Assembly (NCBI RefSeq): GCF_023898315.1
Contig: NC_064615.1
Location: 1,184,033,413-1,184,097,412 of the forward strand
Direction of reading: 5' to 3'
DNA from: Schistocerca nitens
Taxonomy: Eukaryota; Arthropoda; Insecta; Orthoptera; Acrididae
DNA: 64,000 bases
Shown: in pieces, positions 45,846 to 56,862 of the stretch
Layout: each line of letters opens with the position of its first letter
Numbering within the stretch: position 1 is the stretch's first letter
Notes under the pieces: model-generated
Databases searched by the model: none
Seen by the model: the letters and a program-made list of their open reading frames with translations, nothing else
What the model was told of the DNA's origin: nothing
Translations under genes and position numbers: made by a program

Positions 45846-45934
45846 CTGATGAAGCAACCTTGGGTTGCTAAAGCTTGAAATTTGTGTGTGTGTGTTTGTG
45901 TGTGTTTTGTATTGTGTCTAACTACCAGCGCTTT
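45846..45934 (+). ncRNA. Degenerate hammerhead-ribozyme-like motif at the PLE2 3' end
   Basis: CTGATGA (45846-45852) is followed by a stem AGCAACC/GGTTGCT (45853-45859, 45863-45869) with a 3-nt loop, then AAAGC (45870-45874), which can pair with GCTTT (45930-45934). This is the C-U-G-A-U-G-A / stem II / GAAA / stem III order of hammerheads known from Penelope-like elements. The G of GAAA is not present here (T precedes AAA) and stem I is weak, so activity is unlikely. PLE1 lacks the CTGATGA half. Confidence 0.4.
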
Positions 45935-46007
45935 CTCATTTGGTAAGTCACAGCATCTTCGTTTTTTGTATATATTTTCCCACATGTAATGTTTCCCTCT
46001 ATTATAT

Positions 46008-46022
46008 TAATATGATAATTCA
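46008..46022. repeat. Target-site duplication, right copy
   Basis: TAATATGATAATTCA, identical to 37044-37058. Confidence 0.85.
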
Positions 46023-47131
46023 TTAGATATTTGAATTTAGCACGCTGGCAATAATGTTCAGAATGCTTTGGCCTCATTGTCGGGTTTTTCGCCTGGGTAC
46101 TAGTATGTTTGGCGGCTAAGCACAAGCCGCTAATGGTCAACATGCTAGTTGCTATAATCGTACATGCGTGCTCTCATTTAATTAGTGTTAATTTCACACT
46201 GTGTGCCACACTTTCACCTGAGTATTACATATTAATTGGCTGCCATGGCATTTGTCTTCATTCTGGGTGCAATGTGTGTGTGCTTGTCATTCATAATCTG
46301 ACACTATGGGAGAAGATCTCCATTTGTGGAGCCCAGGCATCATTATTACCCATCGTACTTGCATTTTCAGTGGAGAGAATCCTAGCCAACATGATCTGTC
46401 GACGAGGTAAGTGCTGGTTTGAACAACTGTAGTTCACTTATTAATGTATCAGATGTTGTGAGACATAATACTTAGAAATTACTTCGTTGCACACGTATGT
46501 TAATGTCACCACACTTCATCGTCCCCTTTGTTGAAAGACTCATATTGCCATCCAAAATATTGTGTAAATTGCTTGTCTTTAAAGTTCACTCCTTTGCGTG
46601 AAGTTTGGTTTCCAATGAAAATTCATACACATATTGATTTACAACAATATATAATATGATAGCTTGTACGTATGCCTTCTTTTCCATCCATTGCTTATAC
46701 TATGAACATCAATTTATTAAGTTCTGAAAGTCATACATTTTTCATTAACTGATTGCTGTTACTACAGTTTGTTTGTAATTTTTTATTTATCTTCACTCAC
46801 ATTACATATACAAATTAATTTGTAACACATTATTAAGGTACAATACATGCATATGATACATTTTTACTTCATTTTATAGACATCCTTTTACACTTATGGC
46901 AGCTCATTTCATCCTTAGGTAGAGGAGGGAGAAAAACATTCAAAATAGGACTAACACATCATGCATTGCTGGCTTAACTATGCTTGGCACCACGTCCTTT
47001 GCTTGGGAGAGGATTTATGAGGAAATGTTACCTGTACAATCATGGACTAGTTGCCAAGGAATTCTTATTTCATGGAAATGATGTGTACTGACTAATCATT
47101 CATGTACTATCATGTTGTTTCTTTTATTTAT
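46023..47131 (-). other. Element 2 internal 3' region, non-coding
   Basis: Collinear with 27575-28800 of element 1 (shared CTTTCACCTGAGT, CATTCTGGGTGCA, GGTTTCCAATGAAAATTCATAC). No intact ORF in either copy. The position between integrase and 3' LTR is where envelope-like genes sit in some Gypsy elements, but nothing recognisable remains. Confidence 0.55.
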
Positions 47132-47388
47132 TTACTCTCCATGGACAAATACAAGGATTTGTTTTGGATGGTTTGCATATTGATCATTTCTCCTTAGAAC
47201 ATTGTGGTAAACACTTATATACAATAGGCCTACAGAAAAAAATTTATGTTGCTTTTTTTGGTACATGTAAATACTATTTATACAAATGAAAGTATTCTAC
47301 TCCTCTGAGAGGAATTCCTTATTACTATAAAACACTTACTGCTGAGGAACTCCTTCAAGGCAATTTCAAAGCAGCCTCGACTTAAGCT

Positions 47389-47595
47389 TTATAATTTTTT
47401 TGGAAGTTTATTATAAAATTTGATCCTCATGTAATAGGGGCTCTTGTCTGCACTTTTTGTATTATTTATTTCCAGGTGATAATCACCAGCCCTCCTAGTA
47501 TTGTACATGTGCACTTCTCTATTTTGATGATTGTACTGCTTGTATTTTAGCATCAGCTTAACAGTTTTATAAATATATAGTGATGGGAGTGTTTG
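47389..47595 (-). pseudogene. LINE ORF2 C-terminus (distal part)
   Basis: It reads TLPSLYIYKTVKLMLKYKQ, MYNTRRAGDYHLE and YYMRIKFYNKLPKKL to a stop at 47389, typical of the C-terminal region of Jockey/CR1-like RTs. It continues without loss from 48957-49088 once the mariner is removed (codons CTA CAA ACA across the TA). Confidence 0.75.
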
Positions 47596-47597
47596 TA

Positions 47598-48954
47598 CAG
47601 GACGGCGCATGGGAATGGGAAATTTTGAACGTTACAGTTGGCAGCACTGTAGCGCCGGCAGATGTTCGAAACTTTGCACAATTGATGTGAACGCATTGTC
47701 ATTTAGTAATCATGGAGAATTGGACTGGTGCGGAACGTGCAGTAGCTGTGAGAGCGTTTTACAAAAATGGTGATAGTGCGACTGCCGTGCAGAGAACATT
47801 TCGGCAGCATTACCAGCTTGGACGTAATGGACGTGTCCCATCTGCGCATGCGATTACAACGTGGATGCGTAATTTTGAAGAAACAGGATCTGCCTTGAAA
47901 AAGAAACCTCCACATGGCATTCCAACGGTACGTACCCAAGAGAACATTGCTGCTGCTAGAGCTGCAATCGAGAGAAGTCCTCACCGCTCCGTTCGACAAC
48001 ATGCATCTTCGCTATGGATTAAGCGATGGAGCTTACAAAGAATACTGCACGAATTAGACTTCCATCCCTATAAGTTGCAGATTGTGCAACACTTACGTGA
48101 ACGAGACCCAGCGTCACGTATGGAGTTTAGTAGCCAGATATTGGCTAAAATCAACAAGGACGCGAATTTCTTTGGTAACTTATTGATATCAAACGAAGCC
48201 CATTTCCACCTGAACGGATTCATGAACAAACATAATTTTTGTTATTGGGCACAGGACAATCCTTGTGAGTTTCACCAGCGACCACTACATAGCACCAAGG
48301 TCACAATATGGTGTGCTGTATCATGTCATGGTGTTATCGGCCCTTATTTTTTTGAGCGTGAGGATGGTAGTGCAGTGACAGTAACATCCGCTCGATATGT
48401 TGAAATGCTTCAAACATTCTTTACACCGAGACTGTACGAGCTTAATCTTAACGTCGAAAACGTGTGGTTTCAGCAGGACGAAGCCATGTCACACACAGCT
48501 CGACAATCGATGGCAGCAGTCAATTGTTTGGAAGACGCATTATTTCACGTAACGGTGACATTGCATGGCCTGCGAGATCCCCTGATCTTAGTGTGTGCGA
48601 CTTCTTCCGGTGGGGATATCTTAAAGGCAAGGTGTACCATACAAGTCCTGCAACAATCCATGAACTGAAGGAGAACATTGAAAACGAAATCACTGCCATT
48701 CCTCAAGATTTGCTACACCGCGCATTCCAGAGTTTTCATAACAGGCTGTTAGAGTGTGAACGCCGAATGGGAGCACATCTTTCTGATGCCATCTTTAAAA
48801 AGTAAACAGACACTTTTGGACATTTTGATTGTAAAGACATACTGAATAATGGCATACTGAATACATTCACTTTCGTTAATAAATTACTAGTTTTATGAAT
48901 TTATTCATGGAAATGACGTTATTTCGAAATTTCCTGTTTCCCTGCGCCACCCTG
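47598..48954 (+). mobile_element. Mariner-like element with both TIRs and TA duplication
   Basis: 1357 bp between TA (47596-47597) and TA (48955-48956). The inverted ends CAGGACGGCGCATGGGAATG and (reverse complement of the right end) CAGGGTGGCGCAGGGAAACA extend for about 28-30 bp and include the shared GGAAATTT. It contains one frameshifted transposase gene. The transposase type resembles the DD41D (rosa-like) group. Confidence 0.9.
47712..48805 (+). pseudogene. DD41D-like mariner transposase, frameshifted
   Basis: The first frame 47712-48668 has a paired helix-turn-helix N-terminus (AVAVRAFYKNGDSATAVQR, TTWMRNFEETGSA), then ISNEAHFHLNG where the first catalytic Asp is Asn, WCAVSCHGVIGPYFFE and VWFQQDEAMSHTA with the second Asp (48477-48479). 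A deletion of 1 nt (or 4 nt) near 48525 shifts to the frame of 48464-48805: ISRNGDIAWPARSPDLSVCDFF, with the third Asp at 48599-48601. The spacing is 40-41 residues depending on the lost bases. It ends LSDAIFKK at 48805. Only the frameshift and the Asn keep it from being complete. Confidence 0.85.
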
Positions 48955-48956
48955 TA

Positions 48957-49088
48957 GTTTCTTAATTTTGAAAATTGCTTTGCTGGACAGATTATATCTA
49001 TGCTTACACATGATCCTAATTGCCTTTTATTGAAGGATGAATACCCTATTTACATGCTTGGCAGCAGCACATCCCCATACTTCAAATC
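48957..49088 (-). pseudogene. LINE ORF2 C-terminus (proximal part)
   Basis: About 44 codons between RTE D and the mariner: YGFEVWGCAAAKHVNRVF ... KAIRIMCKHRYNLSSKAIF. It joins the RT at 50941 upstream through the shared CATATGAGA site and 47595 downstream. Confidence 0.72.
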
Positions 49089-49097
49089 CATATGAGA

Positions 49098-50931
49098 GGT
49101 GGTTGTTGTTGTTGGCGTCTTCAGTCCTGAGACTGGTTTGATGCAGCTCTCCATGCTACTCTATCCTGTGCAAGCTTCTTCATCTCCCAGTACCTACTGC
49201 AACCTACATCCTTCTGAATCTGCTTGGTGTATTCATCTCTTGGTCTCCCTCTAGGATTTTTACCCTCTATGCTGCCCTCCAATACTAAATTGGTGATCCC
49301 TTAATGCCTCAGAACATGTCCTACCAACCGATCCCTTCTTCTGGTCAAGTTGTGCCACAAACTTCTCTTCTCCCCAATCCTATTCAACACCTCCTCATTA
49401 GTTATGTGATCTACCCATCTAATCTTCAGCATTCTTCTGTAGCACCACATTTCGAAAGCTTCTATTCTCTTCCTATCTAAGCTATCTATCGTCCATGTTT
49501 CACTTCCATACATGGTTACACTCCATACAAATACTTTCAGAAATGACTTCCTGACACTTAAATCTATACTCGATGTTAACAAATTTCTCTTCTTCAGAAA
49601 TGTTTTACTTGCCATTGCCAGTCTACATTTTATATCCTCTCTACTTCGACGATCATCAGTTATTTTGCTCCCCAAATAGCAAAACTCCTTTTCTACTTTA
49701 AGTGTCTCATTTCCTAATCTAATTCCCTCAGCATCACCCGACTTAATTCGACTACATTCCATTATCCTCGTTTTGCTTTTGTTGATGTTCATCTTACATC
49801 CTCACTTCAAGACACTGTACATTCCGTTCAACTGCTCTTCCAAGTCCTTTGCTGTCTCTGACAGAATTACAATGTCATCGGCGAACCTTAAAGTTTTTAT
49901 TTTTTCTCCATGGATTTTAATACCTACTCCGAATTTTTCTTTTGTTTCCTTCACTGCTTGCTCAATATACAGATTGAATAACATCGGGGAGAGGCTTCAA
50001 CCCTGTCTCACTCCCTTCCCAACCACTGCTTCCCTTTCATGCCCCTCAACTCTTATAATTGCCATTTGGTTTCTATTCAAATTGTAAATAGCCTTTCACT
50101 CCCTGTATTTTATCCCTGCCACCTTCAGAATTTGAAAGAGAGTATTCCAGTCAACATAGTCAAAAGCTTTCTCTAAGTCTACAAATGCTAGAAATGTAGG
50201 TTTGCCTTTCCTTAACCTAGCTTCTAAGATAAGTTGTAGGGTCAGTATTGTCTCACGTGTTCCAATATTTCTACGGAATCCAAACTGATCTTCCCCGAGG
50301 TCGGCTTCTACTAGTTTTTCCATTCGTCTGTAAAGAATCCGCGTTAGTATTTTGATTCTAGAACCAAGTGTTAGCTACGATTAAGTCATGCTCTGTGCAA
50401 AGCTCTACCAGGCGGCTTCCTCTTTCATTTCTTACCCCCAATCCATATTCACCTACTACGTTTCCTTCTCTCCCTTTTCCTACACTCGAGTTCCAATCAC
50501 CCATGACTATTAAATTTTCATCTCCCGTCACTATGTGAATAATTTCTTTTATCTCACCATACATTTCATCAATTTCTTCATCATCTGCAGAGCTAGTTGG
50601 CATATAAACTTGTACTACTGTAGTAGGCGTGGGCTTCGTGTCTATCTTGGCCACAATAATGCGTTCACTATGCTGTTGGTAGTAGCTTTCCCGCATTCCT
50701 ATGTTTTTATTCATTATTAAACTTACTCCTGTATTACCCCTATTTGACTTTGTATTTATAACTCTGTATTCGTCTGACCAAAAGTCTTGTTCCTCCTGCC
50801 ACCGAACTTCACTAATTCCCACTATATCTAACTTTAACCTATCCATTTCCCTTTTTAAATTTTCTAACCTACCTGCCCGATTAAGGGATCTGACATTCCA
50901 CGCTCCGATCCGTATAATACCAGTTTTATGT
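49098..50931 (-). mobile_element. RTE-type LINE, copy D (internally deleted)
   Basis: Flanked by the 9-bp duplication CATATGAGA (49089-49097, 50932-50940). It is 5'-truncated near the start of the endonuclease and ends in a CAA-type tail at 49098. Endonuclease codons (50846-50364, to VANTWF) are fused near 50357 to RT sequence, removing about 1 kb. RT blocks are at 50323-50096 (FVDLEKAFDYVDW), 49984-49802 (FADDIVIL) and the C-terminal domain at 49792-49301. Confidence 0.88.
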
Positions 50932-50940
50932 CATATGAGA

Positions 50941-52086
50941 AATATGGATACACTAAAGTATGGTAGATTATACTCATTTGCTCATATTTAAGAAATTGTG
51001 ACATTGTCCACATTGCATAAATTGATTTGCTTAGTTTTTGGTGTAAGAAATTGATATGATGCTCCCAAGAGAGATGCTGATCTAACATTACACCAACGAA
51101 GGAAATTTTATCTTTCAATTTTATTTCTTAACCATCATCAGACAAAACACTCCATTGCATTTCATCTTGTTTGTGGTGTATTTGAAATTCCATTAGATTT
51201 GTTTTATTGATGTTTAAGGTTAAGAGATTGTTTTGGAAGTAATTCTTCAATCCAAATAAGACATCAGAATAATTTTGGGCTAAATCATTTTCGTTGATTC
51301 CCCAGTTAACAATGGTTGTGTCATCCACATAGTTAAGTATCTTGCTGTTGTGTTCTGTGGGCAGATCATTAACATATAGTACGAACAGTAAAAGACCCAG
51401 AACAGACCCTTGGGACGCACCATACTTTACTATAGCTATACTGGAGCTGTACTTCTTAATAATGTTGCCCACTTTGTGTGTCACTTGTGTGACATGATAC
51501 CTGTCTTGTAGGTATGACTGTATGAGACTTTTGGCTATTTCTCTGATACCATAAGTTTCCAGTTTCTCAAGTAGCAGCTCATGAGATACTGTGTCGAATG
51601 CACATGATAAATCTAGGAACAAACATGCCACCCATTCTTTTTCATCTAATTTCATAAGTATCATATGTACTGCATCACATGTGACAGATGATGTTGAATA
51701 GCCTTTCCTAAAACCATGTTGGGTTTCTCATAGGACTTTTTCTTTGACAAGAAAGTTTTCTAACCATAGTGAAATAATCTTTTGTAATACGTTGCTTAGG
51801 ATTACTATTAAGCTAATGAGTCAGTAGTTTTAGACTTTGTCAATACTACCTTTTTTGTGCAATGGCTTGCCTATTGTATATTTTAATTCAAGTGGAAACA
51901 CACCTTTATTCAAACTTTCATTGAAGAGGTGGACCAGAACAGGTATGAGTGAATGTTTGTATCGTTTTAATATAATGGAGGAGAGTTCATCCCATTCCGT
52001 AGAGAATTTGTTTTGAATTTTATTTATGATTCCCTCTACTTCAGTTGTATCAGTTTCATACATAAACACTGATTTTTGTACCTGGT
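50941..52086 (-). pseudogene. Jockey/CR1-type reverse transcriptase
   Basis: 52086-51830 holds the RT N-terminus (WDELSSIILKRYKHSLIPVL, KPLHKKGS). 51664-51128 holds the palm: FLDLSCAFDTVSHELL (motif A), GASQGSVLGLLLFVLYVNDL and NYVDDTTIV with the catalytic Asp pair intact, then NLLTLNINKTNLMEF. 51118-50941 holds the thumb start (GVMLDQHLSWEHHI). One stop separates the palm from the thumb and the region 51665-51830 is frameshifted. Confidence 0.8.
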
Positions 52087-52091
52087 AAGGA

Positions 52092-53281
52092 AGATCAGTT
52101 TGGATTCCGTAGAAATACTGGAACACGTGAGGCAATACTGACCTTACAACTTATCTTAGAAGAAAGATTAAGGAAAGGCAAACCTACGTTTCTAGCATTT
52201 GTAGACTTAGAGAAAGCTTTTGACAATGTTGACTGGAATATTCTCTTTCAAATTCTGAAGGTGGCAGGGGTAAAATACAGGGAGTGAAAGGCTATTTACA
52301 ATTTGTACAGAAACCAGATGGCAGTTATAAGAGTCGAGGGACATGAAACGGAAGCAGTGGTTGGGAAGGGAGTAAGACAGGGTTGTAGCCTCTCCCCGAT
52401 GTTATTCAATCTGTATATTGAGCAAGCAGTAAAGGAAACAAAAGAAAAATTCGGAGTAGGTATTAAAATCCATGGAGAAGATATAAAAACTTTGAGGTTC
52501 GCCAATGACATTGTAATTCTGTCAGAGACAGCAAAGGACTTGGAATAGCAGTTGAACGGAATGGATGGTGTCTTGAAGGGAGGATATAAGATGAACATCA
52601 ACAAAAGCAAAACGAGGATAATGGAATGTAGTCGAATTAAGTTGGGTGATGCTGAGGGTATTAGATTAGGAAATGAGACGCTTAAAGTAGTCAAGGAGTT
52701 TTGCTACTTGGGGAGCAAAATAACTGATGATTGTCAAAGTAGAGAGGATATAAAATGTAGACTGGCAATGGCAAGGAAAGCGTTTCTGAAGAAGAGAAAT
52801 TTGTTAACATCGAGTATAGATTTAAGTGTCAGGAAGTCATTTCTGAAAGTATTTGTATGGAGTGTAGCCACGTATGGAAGTGAAACATGGACGATAGATA
52901 GCTTTGATAGGAAGAGAATAGAAGCTTTCGAAATGTGGTGCTACAGAAGAATGCTGAAGATTAGATGGGTAGATCACATAACTAATGAGGAGGTACTGAA
53001 TAGGATTGGGGAGAAGAGGAGTTTGTGGCACAGCTTAACTAGAAGAAGGGATCAGTTGATAGGACATGTTCTGAGGCATCAAGGGATCACCAATTTAGTA
53101 TTGGAGGGCAGCGTTGAGGGTAAAAATCGTAGGGGGAGACCAAGAGATGAATACACTAAGCAGATTCAGAAGGATGTAGGTTGCAGTAGGTACTTGGAGT
53201 TGAAGAAGCTTGGACAGGATAGAGTGGCATGGAGAGCTGCATCAAACCAGTCTTAGGACTGAAGACCACAACAACAACAAC
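52092..53281 (+). mobile_element. RTE-type LINE, copy E (5'-truncated)
   Basis: It begins inside the RT (EDQFGFRRN-equivalent) and runs to the 3' tail CAACAACAACAACAA. It is flanked by AAGGA (52087-52091, 53282-53286). The coding sequence is 52303-52548 and 52552-53256; TAG 52546-52548 and TGA 52285-52287 interrupt it. It preserves the complete family C-terminus: GSETWTI, EMWCYRRMLKIRW, RRDQLIGHVLRHQG, GRPRDEYTKQIQKDVGC and DRVAWRAASNQS. The FADD motif reads FAND (52500). Confidence 0.88.
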
Positions 53282-53286
53282 AAGGA

Positions 53287-53784
53287 GTTCTGTAGTCATC
53301 AGTGTCAGAGGTCACACACGTTACCTGAATTTATAAAGTGGGTATTAAAAACATTGCTGATCATATATGGATCTGAAATATTCACATTATCAGTCATTAG
53401 TTGGATATTGTTGACACTAGGCTTTGGTTTTCTGCTGATTCATTTACACAGTTTCATACTGATTATCTTATGTTATTTGAAGTAGCAATTTTTTGCTGTT
53501 TAATTTCCTTTGTGCATACATTCAGTGCTTGTTTATAGGTGTTTCGACATGTTTGGTAGTTGTCTCTAGTTGATGTGTCCAGGAACTCTTTATATATTTT
53601 CCAAGTAATAAACCTTTTCTTCTTCAGCTGTTTTACATCTGAAGGAAATTTTATAGGGTTTTCAGTATATTTCTTTTTGAAAGTAACTGGACATCTAACA
53701 TTGAAATGGGCAAAGAAAGTGTTTTAAAAGTTATTCCATTTCTCTGCAACATTTTCTGCACAATATATGTCAGCTCTGTTTTCA
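53287..53784 (-). pseudogene. LINE upstream region (between endonuclease and RT)
   Basis: Decayed frame with FNVRCPVTFKKKYTENPIKF, PSDVKQLKKKRFITWKIYKEF and NYQTCRNTYKQALN, typical of the linker before the RT in Jockey/CR1 LINEs. It joins 52086 in frame (DYRTP-YQVQK) when RTE E is removed. The endonuclease is absent, so the LINE was 5'-truncated on insertion. Confidence 0.65.
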
Positions 53785-53799
53785 AGTGTAATCATAGCT

Positions 53800-54825
53800 T
53801 GTTTGATTTTGTCTTGTAGTGACATTTCTGTAGTGGGTACTTTTGGTATGGGCAACTCCCACTCATTCGTTTGTTTTGTCTGGAACATCAATTCCTAAGG
53901 TGTGAAACCTGTTGAAGAATGTGGAAGGTTATTGACAACTTACATGAAAGGAGTTACGTATTCTACCCACTGGATGTGTTTGTGAGGGGTGTATGTCATA
54001 ATAAACCGGTTAAATTCTTTAAAGACTTCGTTCTACTGGGCTTGGCTCTAGGTGAAAAAATCTTACTAATATATGCTTTGTGCCCTGTGAGATCATAAAT
54101 TGTTTCCACTTTAGCCCAATGAAATATGAAGCATTATCAGTTAGCAGTACGTTTGGTTTACCTATTCTTCTCAAACAGTCTCCCTCAGTTCTTTTTCTGA
54201 TATTTGTGGCTATTACACTTTTAATGGCATACATTTTGATATGTTTCGAGAAAATATTCTATAGTGCTACTGTGTATCTTACTCCTCCTTTACTTCTTCG
54301 ATATGGACCAGCCATGTCTGTGGATACTATATCTAGAGGGTTTGTTGTGAGTATTGGGTGTAGCTCAGTATACTTTGACTGTTTTGATTTTTGACATATT
54401 GCGCACTTTCTTAAAACCTGTAGGACTTGCCTTCTCAAATTTGGAAAATAACAAACTGTTGTAATTTTTTCAGTGCATTTGCCTACTCCATTATGTCCAC
54501 ATACTTCATGTGTGTGTCTTATAAATTCATCGATATAATCTTCAGGAATGCACACACACCACTGATCATATTTTTCATGTTTTCTATAAAACGAAATGCC
54601 CTTGTACTCCTGATACCATTTGCTTACCATTTCACCTACATGTTGCTTAAGGTTTTGCATGACTTTACACCATCTCCGATCTTGCTGTTGTATAATTTTC
54701 ATTTGCTTACAAAACTTATGGTAATCAGACCATTGTGTTTTACCTTGTATTAATAACTTTTTAATTTCTACATCTTGCTCTGTTAATTCACTAAATTCAT
54801 TTAAACCTTGTAGTAACCTAGACAA
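53800..54825 (-). pseudogene. Gypsy integrase (element 2)
   Basis: 54825-54259: the N-terminal HHCC zinc domain (HTHEVCGHNG, then CAICQKSKQ) is followed by the core start IVSTDMAGPYRRSKGGV with the first catalytic Asp. 54234-54019: VLLTDNASYFIGLKWKQF with the second Asp. The start of the C-terminal domain (MSLQDKIKQA) lies at about 53825, where the LINE insertion cuts it. It is frameshifted between pieces. It is better preserved than in element 1. Confidence 0.78.
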
Positions 54826-55192
54826 GGCATCTGTAATAACATTTTGACTTCCTTTAATATAAATGATCTTGAAACTGAATTGTTGTAAATATAGACACCA
54901 CTGGATAATCTATGGTGCAATAGTTTACATGTTAAAAGAAATGACAGTGACTGATGATCACTGTAAACTTTGGTATTCTTACCCCACAAAAATATTCAAA
55001 CTTTTTAAACGTACATATTACAGCCAAACTTTCTAATTCTGACACCGAGTAAGATCTTTCTGCCTCTGATAATGTTCGACTAGCAAAAATGATGACCTTG
55101 GAAACTTCTTTACCTTCTTCTCGCATCAGAAACAAGCATGCCCCAGCAACTGAGATGAGGTGTCTGTGCATAAACAAAAAACCTTTGCACAT
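54801..55192 (-). pseudogene. Gypsy RNase H (element 2)
   Basis: ORFs 55192-54932 and 54989-54801 hold GACLFLMREEGKEV, IIFASRTLSEAERSYSVSELE, LAVICTFKKFEYF and, after a frameshift, KVYSDHQSLSFLL, the RNase H order of Gypsy pol. RT upstream (55200-55900) is not recognisable beyond scattered codons. The catalytic Asp of the first motif is not seen. Confidence 0.68.
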
Positions 55193-55902
55193 ATCAGGGT
55201 GGCTAAGAATGTTTACATTGACTTAGGCCTGCTTTATGTTGTTAAGGTCCTCCTGACACTTATCATCCCTTAACCAAGGTATATTTTTTCATAGCAAGCT
55301 CAGTAATACATCACTGTTCATCACATGATGAAAAGCACTGATAAATACTACTGGGTTCATTCTTTTACCTTCAGTAATGAATATAACAAACTGTCAATGT
55401 CTCAGCAAACACTTGTCTGCAAAAATAGTTGATAGACACGTGGCATTTTCTGTCGTATTTACTGTAATTGCTCAGGTGTTGGACTTATAGTTATGTTTGC
55501 ATTTAGCACTCTACAACTGTCACTGGTATCTGCTGCAGGACTCGTGACAATTTGTAGATAAATACCAACAGATTGTGGTTTGTTCACTGTAGCCTGAGTA
55601 TTATATGCATGTATATTTCATGATCTGGTAATATTTTCTTCTAAAAAATAGTGGACCCTATATTAGGCAGCTTGTAGGTTAATGTTTACCTTGTGATGTT
55701 TAAAGCTTTCCCGGAACAAGCTTTATGGAACTGTTTACCTTGTTCACTATTTCATTTTTTTAATTTTTAATTTTAATTTTTTTTAATAGCTTTCTCTACT
55801 ACATCTGTGTGTAACTTACAATTGGTTACTAACTTCTCTGCAATGGTATTACTCCTATCTAATGTACCTGCTTCAACTTGACTAATGACATCACTTAGAC
55901 AT

Positions 55903-56319
55903 TCATTGACCTTCTCTCTCTCCTTCTGCTGAGTCAACTTCTAATGTTGCTACCTTTAAAGTAAGTTCTTCTACAGCTAGAGGTACACCTTCATAGTCTT
56001 TGTTTAGTTTGTTACCAACAGTGGTTACCTTATTTACTGTCAAACACAACTGGTTCTGAGTGGCTTCAATGTTTGTGTTTGCGTCTGTGATTTTCTTTAT
56101 CTGTTGTTCTACTAGATCATGATGGTCATTAAAAGAATCTACCTTCTGTTTTAATCTCATAATGTTACTGTTAACTTCAGAAAGTTCTTCATGCTTTACT
56201 TGTTGTTTCCTATCATTCAGTTTTTCTTCGATTTTGGTGTGAAAATTTTTGGCTAAGTCATTGAACTTCTGTGAGACCGTGTCTTGCAAGTCCTTGCACA
56301 CTTGTTCTTGTTCTTTCAT
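55903..56319 (-). pseudogene. Gypsy coiled-coil gag (element 2)
   Basis: 138 codons, MKEQEQVCKDLQDTVSQKF ... KVDSFNDHHDLVEQQIKKI ... NTNIEATQNQL, matching 31345-30857 of element 1 without its tandem duplication. Heptad-patterned throughout. Between it and the LTR (56320-56860) nothing is recognised. Confidence 0.65.
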
Positions 56320-56862
56320 TGTATTTAGGTCTTATGTAACGGTGTTCAAATTCTGTGTCAAATAATCAATTTTGGTATTTGTATCTTGTTCCATTTCACT
56401 TAAACAGGTGTCTTTAAACCTCAGACTCGATAAAACACAAGTTCAATATCATAGTAACAATCCAATAATTTATGGACATCACATGCATCCTGCTTTATGC
56501 AGAGCTAAAGTGTGAAGTAAGATAAAAGTCTCTAGTCTCAAGTAAGTCCAATACATGAATGTGCATATAAATCTATATTCAATTGTTCATTAGTCTTTTG
56601 TACAATCAACACAGACAGTAACACATCAAAGAATACTACTAATTGTTACTTGGGTTTTCATCACGTCTTCTGTGGCGCTGGCAGCAAACACTTGTTGTCA
56701 TCAGTGACTCGCCCTTCTTACAGTCTTCTAATAACAAACTTCCAAACTGCACATAGAAACAGGTGGATCGGTAGAAACGTTCTCACTCTCCCGCACTTGT
56801 ATCTAAAATATCAGGTGTTTGAGATGGTGGAAGACCGAGTGTTTCTAGAATTTACACCGAAA

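Larger units (their letters stand above)
37059..46007. mobile_element. Penelope-like head-to-head pair (composite insertion)
   Basis: An 8949-bp insertion in element 2, flanked by a perfect 15-bp duplication. It consists of PLE1 (- strand, 37059 to about 43540, longer, with its 5' region) and PLE2 (+ strand, about 43540-46007, 5'-truncated), with both 3' ends facing outward. Penelope-like elements often insert as such inverted partial dimers. PLE1 has since been split by RTE copy C (39405-42714). Confidence 0.85.
47132..53784 (-). mobile_element. Jockey/CR1-type LINE with three nested insertions
   Basis: On the - strand, in order: 53784-53287 (5' part), 52086-50941 (RT), 49088-48957 and 47595-47389 (C-terminus), and 47388-47132 (3' UTR ending in TAAATAAATAAAAG). 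The gaps are RTE E (52092-53281, duplication AAGGA), RTE D (49098-50931, duplication CATATGAGA) and a mariner (47598-48954, TA). Deleting each insertion with one duplication rejoins the LINE codons in frame. It sits in element 2. Confidence 0.8.

Noticed and set aside
45469..45985. Val/Cys or Thr/His-rich ORFs
   Set aside because: They read through the (TG)n microsatellite and PLE untranslated sequence.
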